A DNA stretch of 64,000 nt from Maylandia zebra (taxonomy: Eukaryota > Chordata > Actinopteri > Cichliformes > Cichlidae). The stretch covers positions 20,640,878 through 20,704,877 of the forward strand of contig NC_135174.1 in the NCBI RefSeq assembly GCF_041146795.1, read 5' to 3'. The notes beneath the pieces are model-generated. The model saw only the letters and a program-made list of their open reading frames with translations, ran no database searches and was not told the DNA's origin. Below are positions 26,214 through 55,906 of the stretch, piece after piece (within the stretch, counting starts at the first letter, position 1; the number at the start of each line of letters is the position of its first letter). The position numbers and the translations under genes are program-made.

Positions 26214-26320
26214 CATGACAAGGGAGTAAACTTGTTTTACATGAAAATCAAGAAGTCAGTACAGACGGCTGGTTCTCAGAATCGTATCTTTATCTTTTTT
26301 TTTTCTCTTTCTTTTTTTTT

Positions 26321-26326
26321 TTTATT
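26321..26326 (-). terminator. ctbp2: Candidate poly(A) signal of ctbp2
   Basis: TTTATT on the plus strand is AATAAA in the ctbp2 direction, about 1.57 kb beyond the stop. On the far side lies the Tc1 remnant, which makes a 3' end here plausible. Confidence 0.4.
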
Positions 26327-27896
26327 TGAACTGCACTGAATGCTAAATGTTCACCTTGTACAAGAAACAAATACAAATACTCACACTAAAAACAAAAACA
26401 TACTGCTGGCTGCCTCTTCTGCTATTGTTGGGACACTAAATAAGAGTTTCAGCTATTGCTCTTACAGAGTACAGGATGCCCCAAAGAACCTGGCCTTCAT
26501 TAGAACAAAGGAAATATTAAGGAGCAGGTAGAGAGGGGGGATCACATAGGACTATGGTTATAGGAACATTTAACTAGGCAATACGAATCTAACAGGACTC
26601 CTCAAAACTCTTTAACACCAAAAAAATGTGTGAATGTGTCCTTTTTATAAAAATACCACGATGGAGAGGATGATGGAGAGAAATATTCAATATTCAGACG
26701 AACCAGATCAGTCTTTGTGTTTTCTTTTTTTCCTTTTATAGACAATTATTTTGCGGGGGGGAGGGGCGGGAGGAGAAACAATATCTGCAAAAAAAAAGTG
26801 TTATTCCTGAGTCATTAAGAAACCATGCTGAATTTAACCCTTTCCTGTCTTCAGTGTGAAATGTGCTCACAGAAGGGACTGGGTCACCATGTCTAACAAG
26901 ACTGCCATTATGATTAGTTAGCCATCAGACGCTTCTCTGGAGAGAACTGGATGCATCGCTGAGCTTTTAGGAACTAAAAGTACAAAATAACTTCTTTTCA
27001 AAAGCTTCAGCTGCAGTTACGTGTTTAATGAATGGCTTTACGTTAATCACCAACTGCTTTAAAAAGTAGTAAGTTGGAGACACTTAAAACTCAAAAATTC
27101 TCACACTGTGTACAAGTGCCCTCTAGTGGTGAAAAGCTGGAACTCCAGCTGTGACAGGTGTCAAATGTACCACTGCCAGGAAAGGGTTAAAGCCCACTTT
27201 TGATTACTATAATTGATGAACAATCTTTTTCTTTAATTTGATAAATATATATAAGCTGATAATCCATTTTTAGTCATTCACACTGATGATAAAAAGAAAA
27301 AAACAATATTAATAATAATTCTCTTCTGAGGCATAATTGGGGGCCTAAATAACACACACTTGTTACACAATGAGGATTGGAGCTGGGTGAAGAAGAGGCG
27401 GGGAAGATTAGGAGCGCTGTCAGGGGTCATACGATCCAGTAACGTATGATGTCAAAGGTTTTTCTTTTTCCTTTTTTTTTTTCTCTTGTTCAGTTGGTGT
27501 GTTTAGAAGTGGGCTTACATTTCCCATGAGCTCTGAGGTGGGTGGTACGGTGGGGGAAGCTGAACAGAGTCTCATCGGGTAATCCCGGAGCACTAAAAAC
27601 ACTGGACTCTGTGTCCACAATCATAGGCATGTCCCAAAGAAAGACAAAAATACATCATCATCAAAGAGTAAAGTCGGTAACTGAACCCAAAGAGACAGAG
27701 AGTAAAAACTAAAAGGGTTAAAAGTACAAATTTCCCGGAACACTTCTTTTGTTCCCAGTTGCTGGCTGGATTTTTAGCAGGCAGCCGCTTGTGTCGTTTC
27801 ACTGTCTCTTGGTCCCAGTTGGTCAGTTGCTTTGATTGGTTGTTTCTGAGTGTCAACAGGCCGGATGAGATGCTGCCGTATGTATCCTTTCTGCTG
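26327..27896 (-). other. ctbp2: Probable ctbp2 3' UTR
   Basis: Follows the TAG at 27897-27899. No coding potential. It includes T-rich tracts near 27.47 kb and a CTCF-like motif at 27116-27129. The 3' limit depends on which poly(A) signal is used. Confidence 0.5.
27116..27129 (-). promoter_or_regulatory. Possible CTCF-type motif
   Basis: On the minus strand reads CCACTAGAGGGCAC, matching CCASYAGRKGGC over its full core. It lies in the probable 3' UTR of ctbp2, between the two convergent genes. Occupancy cannot be judged from sequence. Confidence 0.35.
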
Positions 27897-46400
<18,504 letters not shown>

Positions 46401-46879
46401 TCACTCAGTTAATCAACACTCAGATAACAATCATCTGCTGTGTGTATGCATGTGTGCACTTGTGTGTGCTGATTAGGATGTAGCAGGAAGCGGGGCTTCT
46501 CCGAACTAACAAAAGTTGCTCAATAAATCAATGCGCCTACTCAAGACTGGATTAGAAGACGGGCTCACTTGCAGGAATCCTCTGGGTCTGGCTCTCAAAC
46601 GCACACAGAAACATTTACATACACTGACACAGATAGGCGAATGCAAGCAGACAGTTTCACACAATCATATGAAGGGGAACAAATTCCCCTGTGTGCATAC
46701 TGACACGCACACTTTGGTCGTTCTCTTTTACCAGTTAAAAAACGGCAGTGTGAGTGGAACCAGCTGCTGTGGAACAGGGGTGAAAAAAAAGAAGAAGAAA
46801 AGAGAAACACTGTGAGGACACCTTTAGAAATGCCTCATAAGAGCAATGCATCATTGAAATGAAGAGCATTGGAGAAAAC

Positions 46880-47110
46880 GCTACAAGCCTGAAACAAACT
46901 CGGAAGCGACTCGCAGCTGCACTTCGGCACACTTGACAAAGTGCGTGTCGTAACTCGGGTTTCTGTCGCCGCTCGGCTCTTTCTCCTCTCCTTACTCGCT
47001 ACTTTTCTCACTTGAAGTAAAATGAGTCAAGAGAAGCCGAACTCCCCAGCGGGATCGACCTTCTCACACATCCCACTGAAGAGGACGTGTCGCGCTTCGA
47101 AGACAGACAA
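46880..47110. promoter_or_regulatory. CpG cluster upstream of the ctbp2 exon, possible alternative promoter
   Basis: Contains many CpGs (GTGCGTGTCGTAACTCGGG, GTCGCCGCTCGGC, GTGTCGCGCTTCG) in otherwise CpG-poor DNA, about 0.6-0.8 kb upstream of the exon at 46116-46270. No strong donor is evident on the minus strand, so promoter use is speculative. Confidence 0.3.
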
Positions 47111-47869
47111 TTACCAGCCCCTGCTTCATACAATGTTAACAAGTGAGGAGCATCAATATTCATGCTTCCCTCAGATGCTGGCCTGTGGACGGAGAGACTT
47201 TAGAAGAAGCAAAACTGCTCCTTGCTAAGAAACAGCATCGCAACACTGCACAGGTCACCATATTCACCCCGACAACAAGATCCCCTGCGGATGTTTCCCT
47301 GTGACTTCACGACATCATGTTTCTTATCTAGGTTTGCTGCTAAGATCTGTATCGGGATGCTCATGCATGACCTCACTCTGTGCACGCACTAGTGTATGCA
47401 TAGCTCTCAAAGTTATCCTGAAGATTACAATGACGCCATGCGATAAGGAGCAGGGTGGAGAAAGGGAAAGGAGAGCAAAGGTGGAGGAGGTCTCATTAGG
47501 GCAGTGCTCTTTGGGATTACAGCACACAGCATTGGGACCGATATAGGTGAGATAAGGAGATTTAAGATGAGATGTGTGTGTGCACAAACAAGTTAAAATG
47601 CACAGTGAGAAAAACAACAGGTGGGAGGGGAGGAGGGGGGAAGAAAAAGAGGAGCGATTCAGAGAAGAGTGAAATTAAAATGTAAAACAAGGAAGCATAA
47701 AACCAGACTAAACACTGCCTGTTAGCTTAAAGAGCTCCCAGGAGACTTATCAGGGGAGAAGGAGGCTGAAAGGAGAAGGAACACATAAACGACAGCAGAG
47801 ACGCAGAGAAAGCCCAGCTGACAGAAAGCGAGCAGTCCAGCAGTGTAGCCTCTTAGGGCAGGGGGGGAG

Positions 47870-48190
47870 GATTGTAGCGAAGATGTCGTCTCCGTGCGCC
47901 TTCCGCCTGTTGTCATGGTGATCACTTAACAGGCTTTGGCTGCCAGTTTTAATGCACTTTATTTTTGGCACCGCCGGCATCTGCGCCATGAGTTGGGGTC
48001 GGAGGCGCAAACGGCCGTATCCACCCCACTCTTGCGGTGCAAAGGGCGGAGGAGATGTTTTCTCCCCTGACATACAGACAGCCGCCTCCTCCCCTCTCCC
48101 TCCGCCTCCTCATCTCAAGCCTTCCATCAAACGCCTCCGTTGCTTCCTACCTCCTTATCAGGCTCCCTGTTCAAGACAGCTGACATGACG
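47870..48190. promoter_or_regulatory. CpG cluster, function unknown
   Basis: GC-rich stretch with GGCACCGCCGGCATCTGCGC, GGAGGCGCAAACGGCCG and GCGGTGCAAAGGGCGG. Both strands have short frames, none recognisable. A regulatory element or an unannotated 5' exon of ctbp2 would fit. Confidence 0.3.
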
Positions 48191-48541
48191 GTGGGAAAGG
48201 TGAGGCTTACCAGCTTGGCTGTCGCATCTGTATGTGACAGCTTGTTGAATATTAATAGAGGCAGCTGGTAAAGACTGGGCAGCAGTGGTCAAAAACATCA
48301 ACACCAAACTGGCGAGGGTGTGTCAGAAACACTCCACGAATGGTGGTTGATCGATCGAGTGAAACAAATGACTGGATTGTTTGTAATGTCATTGTAAACT
48401 GAACACGTCTGGGTTTTGGACTGTTGAAAGTTATGTAAGAGGCCAGTAATAAGTCATTTCCAAATACTTTGGCTTATTTTTCTTCCCAAAAATCACACAA
48501 ACTCTATTCAAGCTTATTCTATTCAAGATTTTCTTACATGT

Positions 48542-48555
48542 CCACTAGAGGGCAG
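48542..48555 (+). promoter_or_regulatory. Possible CTCF-type motif
   Basis: CCACTAGAGGGCAG fits CCASYAGRKGGCRS at every position. It sits in the region upstream of the first visible ctbp2 exon and points away from the 27.1 kb site, which is on the other strand. Confidence 0.4.
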
Positions 48556-49774
48556 AAGAAAACATCTCACAACTATCAATAAAAGTTGTTAACAAATAGT
48601 CTATCATAGGTGGCAACATTAGGATTCAGCAGATGTATTTAGTTGCTGATGAGCTTTTATTCTTGCTCAGAGTCAAGGTGCAAATGTGCACTAAAGTAAA
48701 AACAATAACCTAAAACAGGCTAAAAACTAAATGCCACTTGTTACTTGTCACTGATTCAGAGATATGAAGAAAAATACTGATTATGGCTTCTCCCTGCTTC
48801 ATCCTACCAGTGTGTACTTGTATCTAACAATTATTGGCGCACAGTGTGTGTGCACGTTAGAGAAGCTGTAGATGAAGCAGTAGGAGAGAGGAGTGGTTGA
48901 CAGGCTGTGTGAAACCCTTAGGCAGAAGTTAGATAGGCTGAACTCCATGAATCATCCACTGGGTTCCTCTGACCTTTCAGTCTCTTACTCAGTCTCTTAA
49001 TCTCCCTCTTGTCGACTTCTTCCTCTGCTACATTTTAAAGTATCGTTGGCACTGTTGTATTTTCGCAGATCTCTCCCTGTATGATAGCATCTTCTGACAG
49101 CTCCTCTTTGCTGCCGATGTCTAGCCCTGAGTGACTGTTTGCTCACTGCGCATCTCATTTTCTTTTTCTCCCTTTTCACATAAATTCCTCCCCGACCTCT
49201 GCTATCATTCCTCAGCTGTCTTTCAGTAATCACTGCCCCTCCTTTCTCTGTCATTCTTTCACCTCAACTGTCATTTCTTTTCCTCCATTTTCTATTCCGA
49301 CCCTCAATTCCAGTTGGTCTGTCTGTCTATAAGCCGAAGCGCGCATGTCCTCCTGTGTGACAGATTGATTCTTACACTGTTGATTTTGATGGAGAGGATA
49401 TGATATATTCAGGCAGGGAAAGCAGGGAGGTGACAGGCAACACTCCCTCTGTGTTAAATTGACAGCAAGTACATCAAACCAGTCTCGACCGGAACCGCTG
49501 GGTTTGTCAGCTGCACAACACCACAACACCCGTTTCTGATAGGTGATGCGTTCATGACACCTTTCTCACCACCTCTTTTCTCCGTGGTGATACTCAACAG
49601 CATCCCTGTGCTCTGTGCATCTATAACAAGTCTGTACCAATCTAAATTAAGTAGAATATAGAATTGTGTGTGTTTAGATGTGTTCATACATCTGACAATT
49701 TAAAGCTTCATATTTAAGTCACAATAATGGATGGGGAGTAATAGTCTCGTAACCAGGCAACAACGCCCGGGGCT

Positions 49775-50185
49775 AGAAAATGAGGGCAACGCAGAAGTGC
49801 CTGAAAGTATCCACTTCCTCGAGTGTCCACTCGAGGCTGGCTTCAAAAGCGCTAATAAACTCTCGTGTTAAAATAAACATGTTCACAGGCTGTTTCAAAA
49901 GACAGTTTTCACGTCAATAGTTAATTTTCTCCTTCGTAACATCCTTGATATGAGGGTTTCTGTTTCGCCATCTTGGTTGCAAAAAATGGATGTGATGAGG
50001 AGGGACGGGTCTGGCACCCATTAGCTACCGACGTGGGATTGACAAGATGATAGCCAATGTGGTTTCATGCCATTTTGAAATGTGACATGAAAAAGATGTT
50101 CAAAATAGGAATAATTTTTTACTCAATCTACAGGTATCGCCACCTGGTGGCGGCAGTTTGTAAAGGGTCTCTTTTTACTGCCTGA
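49775..50185. repeat. Dispersed fish repeat, probably a DNA-transposon derivative
   Basis: Contains GTGTCCACTCGAGGCTGGCT and AATAAACATGTTCACAGGCT, which I recall from an abundant non-coding fish repeat. Its right part ends in the palindrome GCCACCTGGTGGC. No coding capacity. The class is uncertain. Confidence 0.5.
50137..50150 (-). promoter_or_regulatory. Palindromic CTCF-type motif, possibly repeat-borne
   Basis: Minus strand CCACCAGGTGGCGA matches the CTCF core fully; the plus strand is nearly as good because GCCACCTGGTGGC is close to a palindrome. As it lies at the edge of a dispersed repeat it may be a repeat-derived site. Confidence 0.3.
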
Positions 50186-51162
50186 GTGGTGCCTTACGGG
50201 GTATTTTTCATGTAACCTTCTTATTTTTCAGTTAATGTACATTTGAAAGTACATTCAAGAAGTCTGGTCCTGAGAATTCATAATGGGATTTCATCAACCA
50301 ATGAGGGATGGAATGGAGTGACTATCATTTATATACAAACTATGCAAATAGTCGGGGTTTAAAAAACTTAACATCGATCTAAAGGCTTTTTGGCTTGCAA
50401 ATTATGGGTGAAAAGGTAGTAAAAATCCCCTCTAAAGTGCCATAAACTAGAATAATTTTGTGCTTTGAAGCCACCAGCAGTTTTCTCAAGATTACGATTT
50501 ACTGTCAACCTCCAATTTATCTTTTATCTCAGCATGAATTTAACTCTTTGGAACAAGACATTCTCAGTGAGAGGCACTGCAAGCCTTGGAAACAAGCTTT
50601 AACCTCCACTGTGACAAGCACTCTCTAAGCTCACTTGTTTTAACAGCTGTGCAACACCTTTTCAGAGGCAACAGGCAGGAGTAAAACAGCATTTTCAGCA
50701 GGTCTACCATGTTCTCTGCAGGTTTACGTCCTGGCGCCTTGGCAAACGCGGCCGCTGGCCACCTGACTGCAAACAGCCAGAGGATTTGAACTGAAGCATG
50801 AGCACAGACTTTCATACGGTGCACCAAATCTCAACAAATGTGTTAAGTGAAGGGCAGGGGATTGTGGAGTATTGGAGGTAATGTCAGAGCCGCAGGAGGC
50901 AGAGTGCTCTTAATTTCACTCACTCCTCCATTAATTAATCTCCCTCATTTCCTTTCCTCCTAGTTCTTGCGTCCTCTGCTTGCCGCTTAACTGTTGCCAG
51001 GCTGCAAATGCATGCGCGTGAGATGTTTAGGGATGAATTAATTTTCTTTGAGGGGGGCAGCTGCTGTTGTGGGTTTACCTGCCAAAGGAAATAATGCATG
51101 TGATGCATGTTCACACGCATACACACCTCCTGCTGTGGTGTAATATGTGTAATGATAGATTT

Positions 51163-51245
51163 GGGGCTGTAACTAATGATTTTCTTCATTGGTGATTAAT
51201 TATTTGATTTTCTTCAACTATTTAATTAATTGCAAATCTTCGACA
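51163..51245. repeat. Possible hAT-derived end fragment
   Basis: GGGGCTGTAACTAATGATTT followed by TGATTAATTATTTGATTTTC resembles the end of a common fish hAT family (GGGCTGCAACTAACGATTAT). Only one end is visible and it is diverged. Confidence 0.35.
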
Positions 51246-52424
51246 TGTCAAAAATTAGCGACATAAGTGACATTTTCTTATTTAATTTAACCACTAATCT
51301 AAAAACATTTAATTTACAGCCTGATAGATACGACACTGTTCTGTACAGGTATCCATGGTTTATCTGCTGGTTATATTATTCAATTAAATACCTCTGCTTT
51401 GTGATTACTATACTTTTGGAATGAAACTAACACACAAACACATCTAAAATAATTCTCCCTGCTAAAAGCACAGACATATTTATCATGAGGGCTCCAAGAC
51501 GCTGAAAGACGAGCCTTGAAATGATTTTTTTTAAAGACATCCATGGCTGCTAGATATTATGTTACTAAAGTCTTTTTAATTCCCTGTAATAAAATGTGGG
51601 GGCTCAGTTAGCGGTCTAAAAACAGAACATTTTTCTCAATTAGATTGCACACCAGTTGTGGAAAATGAGAACTGGGTCACAATGGAAATTATTTTGGAAA
51701 TCTAGGCCTCCAGTAAAAAAGCTTAAAACCACTTGATGTAGAATTCCAAACTTCATAAGATCAGTGTTTTTCCTCTTTCTTTTTTTCCAGTAATCTTACT
51801 CAGTATTTAAATCTGTATTTAAATTCTAATCATTCCTTTAGACAAATACAACCCTAACTCAGTCCGGGCTGGAGGCTGCGGTTTCTGAGCCAGAAACACT
51901 TAGTCAGAGTCTGGCAGCAGGAAGTAGCAGAGCGGCGTACCGGGAGATGAGGCCAGTGTTTCCATTATGTGGTGAAGGGAGCTAGGAGTCTTATCCTACC
52001 ACTGGCCTCTGCTGCTGGTGCTATGTTGCCTCCAGTGAGGGGAAGGGGGACTAGAGGGGCAACGGGGAAATGAGAAATTAAAATCAAGAGAAGAGCAGAG
52101 AAACAGAAGTCACTTTAGTGCTAATGAGAGACAAGCCCTCCGCCATACTATAATCATCTTCTGCCACAGGTTACCTAGCAACCCCAAGCTGCTGTTTGCA
52201 GGTGGCTCCATCTCAACAACAAGGTTGGGTGGGGGTTGCTGCTGACCGCTAACTGTTACAGCCATTTACTGTGCCACCCTGAGCTAACACATGACCCATA
52301 TACTTTCCCTGCTAAGCCCAAAAGGAGCAGGCTGCGTGTGAGAGGTGGGGCATGTCGATGGTGGCGAGAGAAGGGTTATAAAATGGTCACGTAACGCCTG
52401 CTTTACATGCGCGCTTTGATATTA

Positions 52425-52490
52425 GAGATTAGATGAAACTTTATTAATCCCTCGGGTGGGTTCCTCCGGGAAATTCAGTTCCAAACCATA
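52425..52490. repeat. Short dispersed-repeat fragment
   Basis: GATGAAACTTTATTAATCCC then GGTTCCTCCGGGAAATTC is a phrase that recurs in many fish genomes as part of a retroelement tail. The fragment is short and its parent family is not determinable here. Confidence 0.45.
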
Positions 52491-54825
52491 TGAACATGTG
52501 GTTTCATTTGGACTTTCCCAGGCTGGCAAAATAGTTGACAATCTACCTTTACGTTTAGCGGAAACAGTTGCCGTTTAAATAATTTAAACACTCTAAAGAA
52601 AATATGGAGCCATTTTGACAAGGATTTCGTTTTGATTTAAATTCAAATTACAATCAAATCATTGCTGATTTTCTTGGCAAAAACGATTCTACAAATCATT
52701 CAGGTCACATGCGCCACACAATAAATCAAGACTGAATGCCTTTTTTGGCTATTATAAAAGAAACATGTCACTCGCAGTGGATTGCTTCAGCTGTTCTTAA
52801 TTAAAGATAATTCTCCCAGAAACTTGCCAAAAAGGCCAAACAAAAACCTAGTGCTGTAGTAAATCTCACGTCCTCACTGCAAATTGGCATCTCTACTGTG
52901 AGTTAGGGAAAAAATGAAAAAGTTTTAGACAACTCTGAGAAGAAAGTTGAATCTTTTTTTTTTATATATATTAGTGGAACAATCTTGTCACGATTGTCTC
53001 TCAGGTTTGACGTTCCGGTTAAAATTTTCATGCAAATCATATTAATAATTTACTGATTCCCTACATAACCTGACTTTAGGCACAACCCCGCTGCTTGCAT
53101 TTCCTAACAGTACATGCCAAATCACCCACAGAGTGCAAAACAGCATCAACCAAAATAGAGGCCTACAGTGGTGCACACACTATGTAGGCCAACTTTATGT
53201 TACAAATGTTTTACAGGCACCGAGAGGCCAGCATGTATACCCTATACCTGACTATAAATACTACTTTTCTTTTTGATAAATCTTATAGTTATGGCTGGAT
53301 CAGGTGATGCTTACCCCTCAGTTACACTGTAATAGACCTAGGCTGCTGAGTGCTTCCTATGATGAACTGAGCCTTTCTTCTTCACTCACCTCTTTTCACT
53401 TTTATACCACTCTGCATTTATACAAGCAACTGAGGTGATCTGCTAGAAACCAAAGCAACTAAAAGGAGGTTGCAGTTGCAGCCAGTTGGGCAATACACAT
53501 TTTTCCCTCATGACTGATAGTTAAGGTGGGCAATTCTTGAGCAATGTGATGTCACATGAGAAAACTCTACAGAGGAAAGCCAGAGCACATAGGATGGTCT
53601 GCTGTGTACCAGATGCACTTTAATTGGTAACAAATTAATTAGGAAGAAGATTCTAAACCACATTCATGTTCAACAAAAGGCCTTCAAACCACATTTCCAT
53701 GCTGTAAATGTTCTTGTAGAGGAAAAGGTTGCAAAGGCAAAGTGAGATTTTTATGAAAACGTTGACATGAGGGTCGATAGTATGTAACTGGGAGGTAATG
53801 AATGGGACAGCAAACCTTGGTGAACAGCCAGGAGGTTGCTGCGAGGTAAAGGAGAAGCTTGCTGTGCACAGGTTACAGTGCTGTTAGGTCAAACAACACT
53901 TTGTGTTCCTCACTTAAGTTTCCCTCCATTTCACATGGCGCTTGTACTTTTACTTACGTGTGCACATAAAACCTGTCTAGAACACACGCAGACCCAAAGT
54001 CTGCCCGTGACAGCACGAGGTCATTGCATGAGTTGTAGTAGTTGAAGAGAGCGGGTGTGGAGGGCGGGCATAAGCACCCTTTGTTGGCAGCCTCCTCCCT
54101 GCCCTTCCCTCCCTTCACTTCCCCAAAAGTAGCACACAAAGGCCACTTGTCCTCCGCTGCCAGTGCCCCACCCCTGTCACCACCCGGCTGCCCGCCACAC
54201 CAATCCATCCCCTGCCAAGAAAATGAGCGCACGGCTGTTTTAAATGGTACCCTCTGTGTGCACTGGCGGGCCGGAGCTCGCACTCCACTGCGGGACAAAA
54301 GCGAGTGTCAACAGCATCCATGGCAGAACCACGCCGGACCTCCCATTACCTCCCCTTCCTCTCTCTTTTTCCCGCTCTTTTATTCTTCGGCGTTGCCCTG
54401 AGCTACAAAGTGCAACTCTGAGCCCAAGACTGCAGAGGCAGCAAAAACCTAGTAAGCCCAGTTCAGCAGCACAAGTAACAGACCCCGAAATGACTACTCC
54501 TTACCGGGCACGCAATGCATCCACACACATACACACACACTCTAAAACACTGCTCCCCTCCTCTCCTCTTACCCATACTCCCTCTACCCCTCCCCATTCA
54601 CCTACTTCCCTCCCACCTCCCACATGCCAGACTTTATTAGACATCCAGAAGAGAAAACAGGAAACATGCTGCTTGCCTGGAAAATGTTGTCTCCACATTA
54701 TTCGTTTTTAAAGGCTATGCATCACAGCGAAAGCAGGAGATGACTGAGGCGAGTAGGGAGTGGAAAAAACAAAAAACACAAAAAAAGGAAAGTGAAGGAC
54801 CCTCTGCAATCATCCATGGAGGGTA

Positions 54826-54892
54826 CCCCCCCCCTCCACTTCTTCCTCTTCTCCTCCTCCTCCACTCCTCTAACCCCCCTCCCCCTTCCCCT
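54826..54892. repeat. Pyrimidine-rich tract
   Basis: About 67 nt that are almost entirely C and T on the plus strand (few A interruptions). A similar but looser tract lies at about 54.55-54.63 kb. Such tracts can adopt triplex structure and are also seen near promoters. Confidence 0.6.
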
Positions 54893-55049
54893 GGAGTTGC
54901 TCCTCTCGGTCTGGCCCTGTTGGTGAGGGGAAGGGGTCTCTGCGGTGCGGGCTCTCACTAAGCCCCTGGCTGCATCATCTTTAGTCCATGCCTTTGAGGG
55001 CAGGGAGAAAAGCACCATACACCCGCGGCGTCCTTATATGCACGCTTAC

Positions 55050-55265
55050 TCACACACGCTGAGGTCAGAGCTGATGATCGGATGGTAGCAGGACGGAGAA
55101 AGACGGGGGCAGGAGCTTTTGTCCTTTTCTCTTTTCCTTTTTTAAATCTCCCAGGAAGAAAAGGCTGCTGCGGTCGGGGAACGCAGTAGCTGGAAACTCT
55201 CTCGCTGCTTCCTCTGCTGTCAGCTGCGCAACATTTATTCGCTTTGCGTGTCTCTCTATCGCTCT
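55050..55265 (-). promoter_or_regulatory. Candidate 5' UTR exon and promoter in the ctbp2 direction
   Basis: On the minus strand a CpG-containing leader-like sequence (GCGCAGCTGACAGCAGAGGA, CTACTGCGTTCCCCGACCGC) runs into a good donor, TGTGTGA|GTAAGC, at 55050/55049. It has no start codon in a long frame. If used, it could splice to the exon at 46270, where the first in-frame ATG is in IMNGPMHP, giving a short CtBP2 without the N-terminal basic segment. The 5' limit is a guess. Confidence 0.3.
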
Positions 55266-55831
55266 CTCTCCTTAGCTTTTTTTCTCCTGCCTTTGTCTTA
55301 GCAGATAATAAACCAGAAGCTGCAGAAAAAAAGACCTTGCATCGGGGAAAAGAGAGGAAAAAAAAAAGATCTGTCTAAATCAGACGTGCCAGCTTGGACA
55401 TACAGAGCTGGACTCTCTGGGCTTGCACAATTTACGGCTGTGTTCAGTTCACTTCACAGGATCCACACGCATAACACACTCAAGCACAATTCCTCCTCCC
55501 TTTTTTCCTCCTCCTGCCTCTCCACTTTTTTATGTTTTATTTCTGATCTGGACTCCATGGTGTTTTGAGAATGCCTGCCCCTTTTCCCCCCCCTCACACA
55601 CACAGACACACACACTGGTTTGCTCCCAGCCTAAGCCTCACCTCCCTTTCCCTGCTGATTATTTGGTTTCCTTTTCTTCTTTTCTACTTTCATCTAGACC
55701 TTCTCCCCACTCCCCACCAAAAATACTGAACATGCACACAAACTCACTCCACCCTGATATTTTGGGGGCTTACTGGAAAAACATTGGGGAAGTGACATAC
55801 ACACTCATACCGCCTACCTCCCTTTGAAAAT

Positions 55832-55902
<71 letters not shown>
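55832..55902. repeat. (CA)n microsatellite
   Basis: Uninterrupted CA dinucleotide run of about 35 units. The short frame of repeated Val-Cys on the other strand is an artefact of it. Likely length-polymorphic. Confidence 0.98.

Positions 55903-55906
<4 letters not shown>

Noticed and set aside
47022..47228. 68-codon plus-strand frame in a CpG cluster
   Set aside because: Good-looking start but no family match and no downstream exon; CpG content alone can keep such a frame open.
47750..48073. 107-codon minus-strand frame considered as part of a RIBEYE-type exon
   Set aside because: Far too short for the A domain, not similar to it, and no donor in phase to join the exon at 46270.
54244..54711. 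155-codon plus-strand frame upstream of ctbp2
   Set aside because: Proline/serine/threonine-rich translation of a pyrimidine-rich tract; no domain, no splice partner, poor start context.
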